Source: Psychrobacter urativorans | GTDB taxonomy: Bacteria; Pseudomonadota; Gammaproteobacteria; Pseudomonadales; Moraxellaceae | NCBI RefSeq assembly: GCF_904846695.1 | Contig: NZ_CAJHBR010000002.1 | Coordinates: 186,001-250,000, forward strand | Direction of reading: 5' to 3' | Length of the DNA: 64,000 bases | Part shown: positions 18,228-26,857 of the stretch, one piece after another | How the letters are laid out: every line of letters begins with the position of its first letter | Position numbering within the stretch: the stretch's first letter is position 1 | Program-made: the position numbers and the translations under genes | Notes under the pieces: generated by a model | Seen by the model: only the letters and a program-made list of their open reading frames with translations | Database searches by the model: none | Told to the model about the DNA's origin: nothing

Positions 18228-19064
18228 ATGCAAGTTGGTTTTTTAACGGTTTCTATTTTAGCAGTGGCTGCTCTAAGCCTCACTGCCTGCAACAACAGCT
18301 CTCCAATTTTAAAAGGTGCAGCCCCTTCTACTAGCTCGGTAAAGGCCGCCTCGGCTCATAAAAATAACAAAGACTCTGCTCATCCAAGCTGGTCTTATGC
18401 TGGTCACACGGGTCCTGAATATTGGGGCGATATTAAAGATGCCAGCACTTGCTCAATTGGTCAGCAGCAGTCCCCTCTTGATATCACTAAAGTTACCGCA
18501 ACCAAGACTGAGACTCCTACAATCAATTATCTGCAAACGGCCAATCTGATCATTAATGATACTGGTCATACTGTGGTATATACTCCGACTACTCAAGATA
18601 ATACTATTACCCTTGATAACGAACGCTATGAGCTAAAGCAGTTCCATTATCATACGCCAAGTGAGCATCAATTCGGTGGGCAAAATTACCCAGCTGAGAT
18701 ACACTTTGTCCATGCCAATAGCGCTGGCAACTTAGCCGTAGTTGGGGTGATGTTAAAGCAAGGGTCAGCTAATAGCACTTTAGCAGCGCTATTGACCGGC
18801 TCTCAATTCAGTGCCGCTAATAAAGTCGACTTTGCCGCTCATAACGTTGATTTATCAGCATTGATTCCAGCCATGCCCACGTTTTATCATTACGATGGCT
18901 CACTGACTACCCCGCCATGTTCAGAACAAGTCCAATGGTATGTCACTAAGCAACCGCTTGAGCTTGCCGGCGATCAGCTTGCCATCATGACTGATTTGTA
19001 TGAAGGTAATAACCGACCTGTACAGCCACAAGGCAGCCGTATTGTAGAGCAGATCAGCCAGTAA
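18228..19064 (+). CDS. Alpha-class carbonic anhydrase, lipoprotein form
   Basis: A 278-residue exported enzyme that interconverts CO2 and bicarbonate in the periplasm. The signal segment has a lipobox-like LTAC with Cys21, and a Ser/Ala/Lys linker follows. Alpha-class motifs include YWGDI, GQQQSPLDI, QFHYHTPSEHQF with two zinc His, EIHFVH with the third, and YDGSLTTPPCSE. Length and motif order match bacterial alpha carbonic anhydrases. It stands alone between a palindrome upstream and a terminator downstream. Whether it is lipidated or only secreted is inferred from the lipobox. Confidence 0.93.
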   Translation: MQVGFLTVSILAVAALSLTACNNSSPILKGAAPSTSSVKAASAHKNNKDSAHPSWSYAGHTGPEYWGDIKDASTCSIGQQQSPLDITKVTATKTETPTINYLQTANLIINDTGHTVVYTPTTQDNTITLDNERYELKQFHYHTPSEHQFGGQNYPAEIHFVHANSAGNLAVVGVMLKQGSANSTLAALLTGSQFSAANKVDFAAHNVDLSALIPAMPTFYHYDGSLTTPPCSEQVQWYVTKQPLELAGDQLAIMTDLYEGNNRPVQPQGSRIVEQISQ

Positions 19065-19102
19065 TTGCCGACCTGTAGTTATAGACTTAATTAAAAACGA
19101 GC

Positions 19103-19134
19103 ATAAAAAAACGACTTTCACAGTCGTTTTTTTG
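19103..19134. terminator. Bidirectional terminator
   Basis: AAAAAAACGACT at 19105-19116 pairs with AGTCGTTTTTTT near 19121-19132, giving a compact hairpin with A and T runs. It separates the convergent carbonic anhydrase and nsrR genes. Confidence 0.88.
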
Positions 19135-19221
19135 CTTATGGCCTAAGCGGGCTAATAGCTAAATGCGTGGGCTATAGATAATATGATAATTATCAAACAG
19201 CTGCTGAACACCAACCATTAG

Positions 19222-19737
19222 CTAGCTTAAAAGCTCAGCTAGCTGCGCCTCATTATTAATAATGTCAGCTAAAGTATAGCGCTCTAGTACTGCAATGAAC
19301 GCAGTCAACGCCTCAAAAAACACCGATTTTAGTTGGCATACTGGACTGATGACACAGCCAAGCTTAGATATAGCGGGTGAGGCGGTAGCATCGATAAGGG
19401 TCAGCGCAGAATTGGGTTGCCCTTTACCTGTTTCATCGTTAGTGGCAGGCACGACAAAACACTCCACTAAAGCAAAATCTGCTTCGATTTGCTTAATCAA
19501 CACTCCTAAATTAATATCTTTTGGCGCACGGGCTAAACGAATGCCCCCATTCTTACCCCGCACACTGTCTATGTAGCCGAGCTGACCGAGCTGATGAATG
19601 ATCTTAGTGAGATGGCTTTTAGAGATATTATAGCTGTCTGCAATATCGCTGATATTGGCTAGCTTATGCGGTTCTGGTTTGACCGCCAAATAAATCAACG
19701 AGCGCAGCGCATAGTCACTGTAATTGGTTAGTCGCAT
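19222..19737 (-). CDS. nsrR: Rrf2-family nitric-oxide sensor repressor NsrR
   Basis: A 171-residue Rrf2 regulator. The winged-helix start MRLTNYSDYALRSLIYLA and the recognition region SHLTKIIHQLGQLGYIDSVR are typical. Three cysteines, Cys93, Cys128 and Cys134, should hold the iron-sulfur cluster that nitric oxide destroys. NsrR represses nitric-oxide defence genes, and here it follows nnrS on the same strand after 91 bases. Oddly, about 30 polar residues (roughly 97-125) separate the first and second cysteines, where E. coli NsrR has only a few. The C-terminal ERYTLADIINN matches NsrR. Identity is strong. Confidence 0.88.
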   Translation of the reverse strand: MRLTNYSDYALRSLIYLAVKPEPHKLANISDIADSYNISKSHLTKIIHQLGQLGYIDSVRGKNGGIRLARAPKDINLGVLIKQIEADFALVECFVVPATNDETGKGQPNSALTLIDATASPAISKLGCVISPVCQLKSVFFEALTAFIAVLERYTLADIINNEAQLAELLS

Positions 19738-19828
19738 CGAGTGACTTCCTTATTAGGTAGTAATCTTTTATTAAGCATTTTTTATGAAATAAGTTTTATT
19801 AAGGAGCTGATTATTAAATACAAGTTAA

Positions 19829-21085
19829 TCAACCAAATAATCCATCTGGACGTGGACGCGCCAGCAGCGGTAAGTAACTAAAGCAAAATAGTACAAAACA
19901 GCCAATCCAAGCCCCTTGAGCGAGCATAATCCATAACCCATAATGACTCATATCGACTAGCGGCAATAGCACTCGGCTGACAAACGCTAATATCATCAGG
20001 CCAAACATAAATTTGACGCTGTTGGGCGGCTTATGAATACTACGTCCAGTGTGTCCTAGTGACACTCTAGCCATCATAGAAACAGTCATCATTCCAACTC
20101 CTGCAATCGCTAGGCCATGCACAGCGATACTATGATTAAAGCCAAACCAAGGCTGTAAAGCGTATAATAAGAAACTCAAACACATCCCTAAAAATGCGCT
20201 AAACAATGACCATAATAAAGGCTTTTGCCAAATACCACGATGGTACCAGCCTACTAAGCGCACGATATTGACTACGGCGACCCCTAGGGCAGTAATAGTC
20301 AGTAAATACTTATTGGGATAAAATAAGTCGCCAATAAAAAAGGCTAAGAAAAATAATAAACTGGCAATATCTTGCACTTTACTATTACGTACTTTGATAG
20401 TTTCTGTACTATCGATACTAAGCCCACGCTCGATAAAGAAGGGCACTACTCGCCTGCCAATAGTCAGCACTAAACCGATGATCAGATAAAACCCTAAGTA
20501 TATCCCCAGCTTAGTAGTTGCCATATCAGCGCTGATAATACCCCAATAGCACAAGCCATTGCCTAAAGTTAGTAGCAACAACTTAGCCAAAATACCCATC
20601 TGCTTATACTGCTTAACTTGCATGACGGCTCGAAAGATAACCAAAGCCATCGATCCTATAAATAACATATCGAACCCTGCCGCTACGTAGAGCAGCCCTG
20701 CGCCATGCTCAGCCCCTAGATTTAAACCAAAGTCGATACCTAAGCCAAAGGCTAACCAGCTTAAACGTGCCAGCGCCCAACAGCTAAAGATAGCCAGCAG
20801 TTTATAGCCATGCGGCATCATTACCCCAGTCCAAGTCTTCACTGCGGTCAATAAAAACCCAGCCACTACTGCTAGAGCATAGCCATATATCATCTCATGG
20901 CCATGCCAATATAACGGATTTAGGGTTTGCGCATCAATAGCAGTGAGCCCAGTAGATACTAATGCCCATAATAGCATCGTAATAATGGCAAATATTGCTG
21001 CAGCACTAAAGAATATACGGAAGCTTAAATTAAGAATAGGATGCACAGACTTTGGCGGATGGCTAGGTAACTTGATGGATTGCAT
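19829..21085 (-). CDS. nnrS: NnrS family membrane protein (nitric-oxide response)
   Basis: A 418-residue protein with about 12 membrane helices. The conserved NnrS pieces are WHGHEMIYGYALAVVAGFLL, with paired His, and AVHGLAIAGVGMMTVSMMAR followed by VSLGHTGR. NnrS is a haem- and copper-containing inner-membrane protein that protects cells from nitrosative stress. It is transcribed with nsrR directly downstream, and an NsrR-like operator stands 84-106 bases upstream of its start, so autoregulated control of the pair is likely. Confidence 0.92.
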   Translation of the reverse strand: MQSIKLPSHPPKSVHPILNLSFRIFFSAAAIFAIITMLLWALVSTGLTAIDAQTLNPLYWHGHEMIYGYALAVVAGFLLTAVKTWTGVMMPHGYKLLAIFSCWALARLSWLAFGLGIDFGLNLGAEHGAGLLYVAAGFDMLFIGSMALVIFRAVMQVKQYKQMGILAKLLLLTLGNGLCYWGIISADMATTKLGIYLGFYLIIGLVLTIGRRVVPFFIERGLSIDSTETIKVRNSKVQDIASLLFFLAFFIGDLFYPNKYLLTITALGVAVVNIVRLVGWYHRGIWQKPLLWSLFSAFLGMCLSFLLYALQPWFGFNHSIAVHGLAIAGVGMMTVSMMARVSLGHTGRSIHKPPNSVKFMFGLMILAFVSRVLLPLVDMSHYGLWIMLAQGAWIGCFVLFCFSYLPLLARPRPDGLFG

Positions 21086-21168
21086 GGCAGTCTTCTTACG
21101 ATAGATTTTAGCTCGATGCTAGCTTAGCGATAGCTCAATGTTAGCTTAATACTATAAACACTAGCTTA

Positions 21169-21191
21169 AATATATATTTTAAATGAATGTT
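21169..21191 (-). promoter_or_regulatory. Probable NsrR operator upstream of nnrS
   Basis: Read on the minus strand, the left half AACATTCATTT agrees with 9 of 11 positions of the remembered NsrR half-site AAGATGCATTT. The right half AAATATATATT agrees with 8 of 11 positions of its mirror, with a single base between. The site lies in the nnrS promoter region and its regulator is encoded next door. Confidence 0.5.
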
Positions 21192-21281
21192 ATAGATTAT
21201 ACAATAAGCGCGCGTAAGGGTTTAAACAGCGATGACTTAAATACTTACCGCTCAGCTAGTAAACTAGTAAAGTCTTATGAC

Positions 21282-21719
21282 TTAAATATGCCACACCGCA
21301 ACTATTAGCGCCACTACTACTATCGCTGTGACATACTTCCTAACTGTAAAATAATCAGGGCTAATAATCTGCGCTTGATAGAGACCGTAATCCACCATAA
21401 GCAAACTAATAAAGGCAAAGATAAGTAACCCCATAAAACCAACAGCTGATAATGTCAAAAATCCAAGCCATAATATAAGCGCAACAACATTGCTAACTAT
21501 AGGCAGTCTGACCGCCCAGCGGTTATCATCAGTTAAGCTTAAATGATTACCCCACTGTGCGCCTGCCATAAAAGTGGCAATCACTAAGCCATAAACGGCT
21601 AAGATATGCTCAGTCTTGCCAAACACTGGTACCGCATCTACTCCCATAATCAATAGGATAGCAGCCGCTATAAACGGAATAGTACCGGCAAAGGTCAAAT
21701 AAGGGCTAGGTTTTTTCAT
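21282..21719 (-). CDS. DUF3429 inner-membrane protein
   Basis: A 145-residue protein with about five membrane helices and hardly any soluble part. LTFAGTIPFIAAAILLIMG at the start, TFMAGAQWGNHLS in the middle and MVDYGLYQAQ near the end match the DUF3429 family as I recall it. The function of that family is unknown. It lies about 200 bases upstream of nnrS on the same strand, but the NsrR-like site is between them, so it is probably not in the same transcript. Confidence 0.8.
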   Translation of the reverse strand: MKKPSPYLTFAGTIPFIAAAILLIMGVDAVPVFGKTEHILAVYGLVIATFMAGAQWGNHLSLTDDNRWAVRLPIVSNVVALILWLGFLTLSAVGFMGLLIFAFISLLMVDYGLYQAQIISPDYFTVRKYVTAIVVVALIVAVWHI

Positions 21720-21979
21720 AAGCTAGTTTCTTTTTATTGATATAGTCAGTTCATGGTAAAACGATACAGCGAGATTGAGATCAGTTTTTTTCAGCCTCTA
21801 TCGACATAGGCATAGCAAGCCAAAAAACTCATCCAGTCTCGCCTAATAAAGTGAGGTATCTATTATATTCGGTATCGACTATAGCGTATTTTATTAATGC
21901 TGCCCTTTACTACCTCGGCTTTGGGTTGCTGAGGTTATGGTAAACCTTAGATAACTATTTTAAATAATTATCTTATCCA

Positions 21980-23395
21980 TCAAGTCCATTTATCAATGAA
22001 TTCATTTCTAGGGTCATGCTGCTGGCTTTGTTTTTTTAGATTGAACTGTCTACAACCTCTAGGGTCTGCCCCTACTCCAGCCAAATATTGCCAATTACCC
22101 CAGTTACTGCCGACATCGTAATCAATTAGCTGCTGCTCAAAATAAGTGGCCCCATAGCGCCAATCGAGACCCAACTCATGAATAAAGCAGCTAGCTACTA
22201 TTTGTCTACCACGATTAGACATATAGCCAGTATGGTTCAGCTGTTTCATACAAGCATTAACGATAGGATAAGCGGTTTGGCCATTTTGCCATTGTACTAA
22301 ACGCTTATTATTAAAAGTCGTCGTCGGCTTATGCTGGGCAATCCCTTGCAACAAGAATAGATTTTTTTGATGGACCACAGCATACCAATAAAAGTACTCA
22401 CGCCATAAGAGCTCAAACCATATCCAATAAGTTGAGCCATTAGCTATCACCTCACGCTCATACTGACGTAAACGATTGAGCAATACCTTAACCGACAACG
22501 AACCATTAGCGAGCCAAGCTGAAAACTTGGTAGAGTGCGTCCACTCATCTAGGGCATTACGAGTGGTCTTATAAGTGCTAGGGGCGTCAGAATCAAAGTA
22601 AGTATTTAGGTGAAGTATAGCGTTAGATTCGCCGCCTCTAAATTCAGCTGACGCTTGATGGTCAAAGATTTGAGTAACAGAGCTTTGCGGGTCAAAGAGC
22701 CACTGCTTATTGGTCGCTGTGCTAGTAATCATAGCCTCCGGTAGTGGGGGCAGCGCTGTTGGTGTCGGGCTAATAGCAATATCTTTTGCAGCAGTCAATA
22801 AATTATGCTGGTCTTCAACTTTTTTGCGGAACTGGGTAAAGCTTGGCGGCAAGTCTTCAGTAGGCATAACTGCAAACAAAGTAGTAGTTGCATGACTGTG
22901 CCATTTTATCTGCGCATATTTAGTCTGTAATGCCTGATAAGCTTGGTTCTGGGCGTAGTCAGCTGTTTGACTAATGCAAATATCAGTGACTTGTTGCGCT
23001 TCAATTAGCTGGCATAGCTGACTAAAACTATCTGACTCTGACTCTGACTCTAAGTTTAGATGACTATTTTTTAGATATAGCAATCTATTACCGAGGCGCT
23101 GTAACGTCTGATCTAGATCCGCCAAACTCTCAAGCAAAAACTGCTGGCGGGCCGCGCCCATATCATCAAAATAATAGGCTTGACTCCAGTTGTTTTGATT
23201 GCGCGTATTTAACAATCCTTGCGCATAAGCTAATATCAAGCGCCCATCAGTAGAGCTCGCTAACTGCGCAGCGCTTTGCAGAGTAGCATTGTCATTTAGG
23301 CGTAGATCATTATGAAATAATACTAAGACCACTTTTTGTCCTAAGCCGTCAGCAGCTAAAGTATTCAATAGGGTATCAACAGGCTGATTTAACAT
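21980..23395 (-). CDS. DASH-family cryptochrome / photolyase
   Basis: A 471-residue flavoprotein. The N-terminal photolyase domain starts VVLVLFHNDLRLNDN. The C-terminal FAD domain contains LLWREYFYWYA, GYMSNRGRQIVASCF and YDVGSNWGNWQYLAGVGADP, the last being characteristic of the DASH group, followed by RQFNLKKQSQQHDP. DASH proteins bind FAD and a folate antenna and repair cyclobutane dimers mainly in single-stranded DNA. It is a stand-alone leftward gene and fits a sunlight-exposed organism. Photolyase class I or III is excluded by the C-terminal motif. Confidence 0.93.
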   Translation of the reverse strand: MLNQPVDTLLNTLAADGLGQKVVLVLFHNDLRLNDNATLQSAAQLASSTDGRLILAYAQGLLNTRNQNNWSQAYYFDDMGAARQQFLLESLADLDQTLQRLGNRLLYLKNSHLNLESESESDSFSQLCQLIEAQQVTDICISQTADYAQNQAYQALQTKYAQIKWHSHATTTLFAVMPTEDLPPSFTQFRKKVEDQHNLLTAAKDIAISPTPTALPPLPEAMITSTATNKQWLFDPQSSVTQIFDHQASAEFRGGESNAILHLNTYFDSDAPSTYKTTRNALDEWTHSTKFSAWLANGSLSVKVLLNRLRQYEREVIANGSTYWIWFELLWREYFYWYAVVHQKNLFLLQGIAQHKPTTTFNNKRLVQWQNGQTAYPIVNACMKQLNHTGYMSNRGRQIVASCFIHELGLDWRYGATYFEQQLIDYDVGSNWGNWQYLAGVGADPRGCRQFNLKKQSQQHDPRNEFIDKWT

Positions 23396-23587
23396 ATTTT
23401 AAGTTCCCAAAGGCTCGAACGCTGTTAGTAAAACAGCTGATTTAAATTATAATATCTAAAAATCTAGCTAGCGCATAAAGCTTGTTAATCCTTCTATCGA
23501 TTCTAGCCTTTATTGGCAGGATACTGTGTATAAACATTGACTATATTTACACTGACTGCTTAAATGGTCTACACCTAGGAGATTGCC

Positions 23588-23818
23588 ATGACTGAAGTAC
23601 ACGCTGCCGTTCAAAAACGTAAAATCATCGATAAGTTTTTGATGAAACTTACCCAAGAAGAACCACAAATGTATTATGCCTCGACATCTGATATCGCCCG
23701 CAGTCTTTATACTATGATAAAAGAGCACACTAACCGCTTATCAGTAGAAGATCAGGCGCTCGTTAGACATATGACTATCGAGGAGATACAAGGTTTGTTA
23801 GGCTTCCATGCTAAGTAA
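23588..23818 (+). CDS. Small conserved-looking protein of unknown function
   Basis: A 76-residue protein with a clear ribosome site (AGGAGATTGCC before the ATG) and its own terminator, which supports a real gene. It is charged and predicted mostly helical (KRKIIDKFLMKLTQ, ARSLYTMIKEHTNRLSVEDQ, VRHMTIEEIQGLLGF). It has no signal peptide, cysteines or membrane segment. It is divergent from the cryptochrome gene across about 190 bases. I do not recognise the family; a small regulator or stress protein is possible. Confidence 0.72.
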   Translation: MTEVHAAVQKRKIIDKFLMKLTQEEPQMYYASTSDIARSLYTMIKEHTNRLSVEDQALVRHMTIEEIQGLLGFHAK

Positions 23819-23904
23819 CGCTATAAGTAACGCTATGAGTGATAACATAGCAAATTCATAATAGAAGAGCGTTATTTATAATAAAGGGCTATGGACAAAG
23901 TTTG

Positions 23905-23939
23905 CAAAAAAAAGACTACCCAAAGGCAGTCTTTTTTAT
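23905..23939. terminator. Bidirectional terminator
   Basis: AAAAAAGACT at 23908-23917 pairs with AGTCTTTTTT at 23928-23937, and the stem extends inward past an A-C mismatch (ACC with GGC). It separates the convergent small protein and aldehyde dehydrogenase genes. Confidence 0.85.
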
Positions 23940-23961
23940 ACTAAAAGTTTAATCAAAAGGT

Positions 23962-25446
23962 TTAGAACGGATAATCACGAGGTGTATGTTGCACCGAAAT
24001 CCAATGCAAAGTAGTGAACTCTTCTAGTACCCACTCACCATTAAAACGGCCAATACCGGAGTTCTTTTCTCCGCCAAACGGCGCATTACTTTCATCATTA
24101 ACAGTGATGTCATTGACATGAGTCATGCCCGCCTTGATACCACGAGCGAAGCGTAAGCCTTTTTCCATATCTTCAGTGAATACGGCGCTTGATAAGCCAT
24201 ACTCTGTATCGTTAGCGATGACTAAAGCATCCTGTTCATCTTTAGCACGAATAATTCCGACTAACGGACCAAAGATTTCATTGCAAGACAAGTCCATATC
24301 AGCAGTCACTTCAGTGAAAATATGTGGTGGCACCAATTGCCCTTTGATTTCCCCACCCATGATCATATTTGCACCCGACTCTTTAGCTTTGGCAATTTTA
24401 TCTTTTAGCGACTCAAGCTGTTTTTTATTAATGATAGGACCAATCGCCGTATCTTGCTCATTAGGATCACCTACTTTTAGCGTCTTAACATGAGCATGAA
24501 AACGTGCTACAAAATCGTCATAAATGTCATCTTCAACGATAATGCGATTGATAGCGATACAGATTTGACCTTGGTGTAAGAACTTACCGAACACTGCCGC
24601 CTTCACAGCGTTGTCAATATTGGCATCTTTTAATACTACGAACGGATTATTACCGCCTAATTCTAGTGCTAACTTTTTAATGTAATTGCCGCTATTAGCC
24701 AACTCACCAATATGTTTCCCCACTGCCGTTGAACCAGTAAACGAGACTAAACTTGGCGTATCATGAGTAACAATGGCATCCCCAATCTCACTACCTGCGC
24801 CAACGATGACACTAAGCAGACCTTTAGGCAGACCCGCTTCTTCAAATATTTTGGCTAATAATAAACCACCAGTAACTGGGGTATCACTAGCAGGCTTGAG
24901 CACTACCGCATTACCAAGCGCTAAGGCTGGGGCAATAGAACGCTGAGTCAGATGGAAAGGGAAATTCCATGGGCTAATAACAGCGATTACTCCAATAGGC
25001 TCACGATAAATAAAATTCTCTTTACCTGGAATCTTTGAAGCGCGAATCTCGCCATGGACACGATTGGGATAACTAGCTGCTTCTACGGTAATCGCCCGAG
25101 CACTACTGAACTCTACCATCGCCTTAATACGTGTACTGCCCGACTCTTTTACTAGCCAATCGATAATCTCATCTTGACGTTGATCCAAAATATCGACCAC
25201 TTTGTGCATTAAGCTTGCACGCTCGGCAGGCGTTACTTGTGCCCATTGCACTTGAGCAGTCGCTGCAGCTTTATAAGCTTGATCGAGCTGGTGTTTATTG
25301 GCTTGTTGAATTTCTACTAAAGTTTCACCATTGAACGGGTTAGTGTCAGTATTGACACCGTCATCCTTACCTTGCTGCCATTCACCAGCAATATACTGTA
25401 GCTGAAAATCGCTATAAAGGTCAGTGTTAGGCTTATTGTTTGACAT
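23962..25446 (-). CDS. NAD(P)-dependent aldehyde dehydrogenase
   Basis: A 494-residue member of the aldehyde dehydrogenase superfamily. Glu262 lies in [10 protein letters not shown] and the catalytic Cys296 in [19 protein letters not shown] and the cofactor loop [12 protein letters not shown] are present. The sequence style is that of benzaldehyde/vanillin dehydrogenases, which oxidise aromatic or other reactive aldehydes to acids. It is divergent from the NemR-like regulator, and one of the two operator palindromes lies between them. A role in aldehyde detoxification is inferred from that setting. Confidence 0.9.
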   Translation of the reverse strand: MSNNKPNTDLYSDFQLQYIAGEWQQGKDDGVNTDTNPFNGETLVEIQQANKHQLDQAYKAAATAQVQWAQVTPAERASLMHKVVDILDQRQDEIIDWLVKESGSTRIKAMVEFSSARAITVEAASYPNRVHGEIRASKIPGKENFIYREPIGVIAVISPWNFPFHLTQRSIAPALALGNAVVLKPASDTPVTGGLLLAKIFEEAGLPKGLLSVIVGAGSEIGDAIVTHDTPSLVSFTGSTAVGKHIGELANSGNYIKKLALELGGNNPFVVLKDANIDNAVKAAVFGKFLHQGQICIAINRIIVEDDIYDDFVARFHAHVKTLKVGDPNEQDTAIGPIINKKQLESLKDKIAKAKESGANMIMGGEIKGQLVPPHIFTEVTADMDLSCNEIFGPLVGIIRAKDEQDALVIANDTEYGLSSAVFTEDMEKGLRFARGIKAGMTHVNDITVNDESNAPFGGEKNSGIGRFNGEWVLEEFTTLHWISVQHTPRDYPF

Positions 25447-25650
25447 AATGGTTCCTATTTTTATTCAAATTAAATTTATTAGGTAGATATTAATAGTCAG
25501 CAAGTATTAACAGTAAGTAGAGGCTATTTGCTTGAGTCATAAACGCTAATGCTTAAGGTGAGAATATCTAGTCCAAAACTCAAAACAAAATATGACGACG
25601 TTTACCATAGCACAGCGCTTACCATAACAAGATAACTAAATCTAACTTGC

Positions 25651-25665
25651 TAGACGACTGGTCTA
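25651..25665. promoter_or_regulatory. TetR-type operator, copy 1
   Basis: TAGACGACTGGTCTA has arms TAGAC and GTCTA with a 5-base spacer. It differs by one base from the palindrome in front of the alcohol dehydrogenase gene. The adjacent TetR-family gene is the natural regulator. The site can control both the leftward aldehyde dehydrogenase and the regulator itself. Confidence 0.7.
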
Positions 25666-25769
25666 ATGCTACCATATACGCTATAAAAACAAGACAGCAT
25701 TCATACTATTGTTTGTTGAATAAACGTAACTTGTTTACTAATAACACTCAAAGTTTAAAATTTTCAAAT

Positions 25770-25857
25770 TTTCAAAGTTTCAAAGTTTCAAAGTTTCAAA
25801 GTTTCAAAGTTTCAAAGTTTCAAAGTTTCAAAGTTTCAAAGTTTCAAAGTCTCAAAG
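25770..25857 (+). repeat. Octamer tandem repeat, TTTCAAAG x 10 plus one variant copy
   Basis: Ten perfect head-to-tail copies of TTTCAAAG are followed by one copy with a single change (TCTCAAAG); looser relatives of the unit precede the tract. Such tracts change copy number by slippage. It sits 90 bases before the regulator's start codon, in its probable promoter or 5' leader. Confidence 0.95.
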
Positions 25858-25947
25858 TGATTTCTTGTTGCAGACAACTACTGTTGCTTATAATTAAAAC
25901 AATCACTATCTGCTTTAACTATACAAAATAAGGAGGACATAACCTTT

Positions 25948-26574
25948 ATGTCTACTACTAGCTTATTACCAGACTCTTTTGCCTCAGATACTAGCCTGTC
26001 AAACACTAAAATGCATCTATTGACTACAGGCTACCAGTTGATATCCCAAAAAGGGTTTACAGCTGTCGGCATCAAGCAAATATTAGATACTGCTGGGGTA
26101 CCTAAAGGCTCCTTCTATCATTACTTTGCCTCCAAAGAAGCCTTTGGTGAAGCCATAATTAGTTACTATTTCACTCGTTATAAGAGACGCCTAGAGATCA
26201 TCGATGAGCAAGACAGCAGCGCTCAACAAAAACTCTATGACTACTTCCAAAACTGGTATGACACTCAGCAGAACGGCTGTGATCATGAGAAATGCTTAGT
26301 GGTGAAGCTCAGCGCCGAAGTTGCTGATATGTCAGAGCCAATGCGTAAAGTATTGCATCAAGGCTATCAGCAAACCATAAACTGGTTGGCCACCCAAATT
26401 AAAGCCGGTTGGCTAGATCACTCCGTGCCTCACCCTGCCAACCGCTCTGCTGAGAGTATAGCGAAGCGTTGGTACTTCGCTTGGTTGGGTGCTAGTTTGA
26501 TCGCCAAAATCAGTCAGACTGATACACCATTAGCAGAAGTCTGGCAAATGGTTACCACTGAAATAGGGCGCTAG
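25948..26574 (+). CDS. TetR-family repressor, NemR-like electrophile/redox sensor
   Basis: A 208-residue TetR regulator. The helix-turn-helix region spans about residues 25-65 (IKQILDTAGVPKGSFYHYF). The ligand domain has CLVVKLSAEV with Cys116, which aligns with the redox-active cysteine of E. coli NemR. LGASLIAKISQ with Lys187 aligns with the lysine reported to pair with it. NemR represses genes for removing reactive aldehydes, quinones and chlorine species. The neighbouring aldehyde and alcohol dehydrogenase genes and the two matching palindromes support the same job. Its own transcript may start upstream of the octamer tract. AcuR-type sensors are an alternative. Confidence 0.82.
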   Translation: MSTTSLLPDSFASDTSLSNTKMHLLTTGYQLISQKGFTAVGIKQILDTAGVPKGSFYHYFASKEAFGEAIISYYFTRYKRRLEIIDEQDSSAQQKLYDYFQNWYDTQQNGCDHEKCLVVKLSAEVADMSEPMRKVLHQGYQQTINWLATQIKAGWLDHSVPHPANRSAESIAKRWYFAWLGASLIAKISQTDTPLAEVWQMVTTEIGR

Positions 26575-26738
26575 TAGCGCTTTATTTGCTTAGCTATTTA
26601 CTCAACCCTTTCATAGTTAGTCCTGTTAGCATTCAATTAGATTTTCTTAACCTAGAGTATCGCTGATATACCCCTACTTAACACTGATTTTTGTTAGGCG
26701 TCTATAAGATAGTTTTGTAACTATTAATAAATGACTAC

Positions 26739-26753
26739 TAGACGACCGGTCTA
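26739..26753. promoter_or_regulatory. TetR-type operator, copy 2, overlapping a promoter
   Basis: TAGACGACCGGTCTA is the partner of the site at 25651. A good -10 hexamer TACAAT follows at 26761-26766, and the left arm overlaps the -35 position, so a bound repressor would block RNA polymerase. It lies about 105 bases before the alcohol dehydrogenase start. Confidence 0.72.
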
Positions 26754-26857
26754 ATTAATGTACAATGCGGGCAGATGCAAACAATATGCATAACCTCCAT
26801 TGAGGATTACTACCCTCATTTCATACTTAACATACTCTTATACCCATTAGGAATCTT

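Larger units (their letters stand above)
25447..25947. other. Divergent control region with operator and microsatellite
   Basis: 501 bases between the aldehyde dehydrogenase and regulator genes. It holds an operator palindrome at 25651-25665 and the octamer repeat tract at 25770-25857. A strong ribosome site (AAGGAGG) ends about 11 bases before the regulator start. The rightward frame through the tract is judged non-coding. Confidence 0.7.

Noticed and set aside
19177-19196. Fur-like AT palindrome (GATAATATGATAATTATCAA)
   Set aside because: It lies between the 3' ends of two convergent genes, past a terminator, so it has no promoter to control; probably composition.
25647-25931. 94-codon rightward frame across the octamer tract with an eight-residue repeat FQSFKVSK
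   Set aside because: The repeat gives an open frame by chance (three octamers make eight codons). It lacks a ribosome site and any domain, and slippage would break it.
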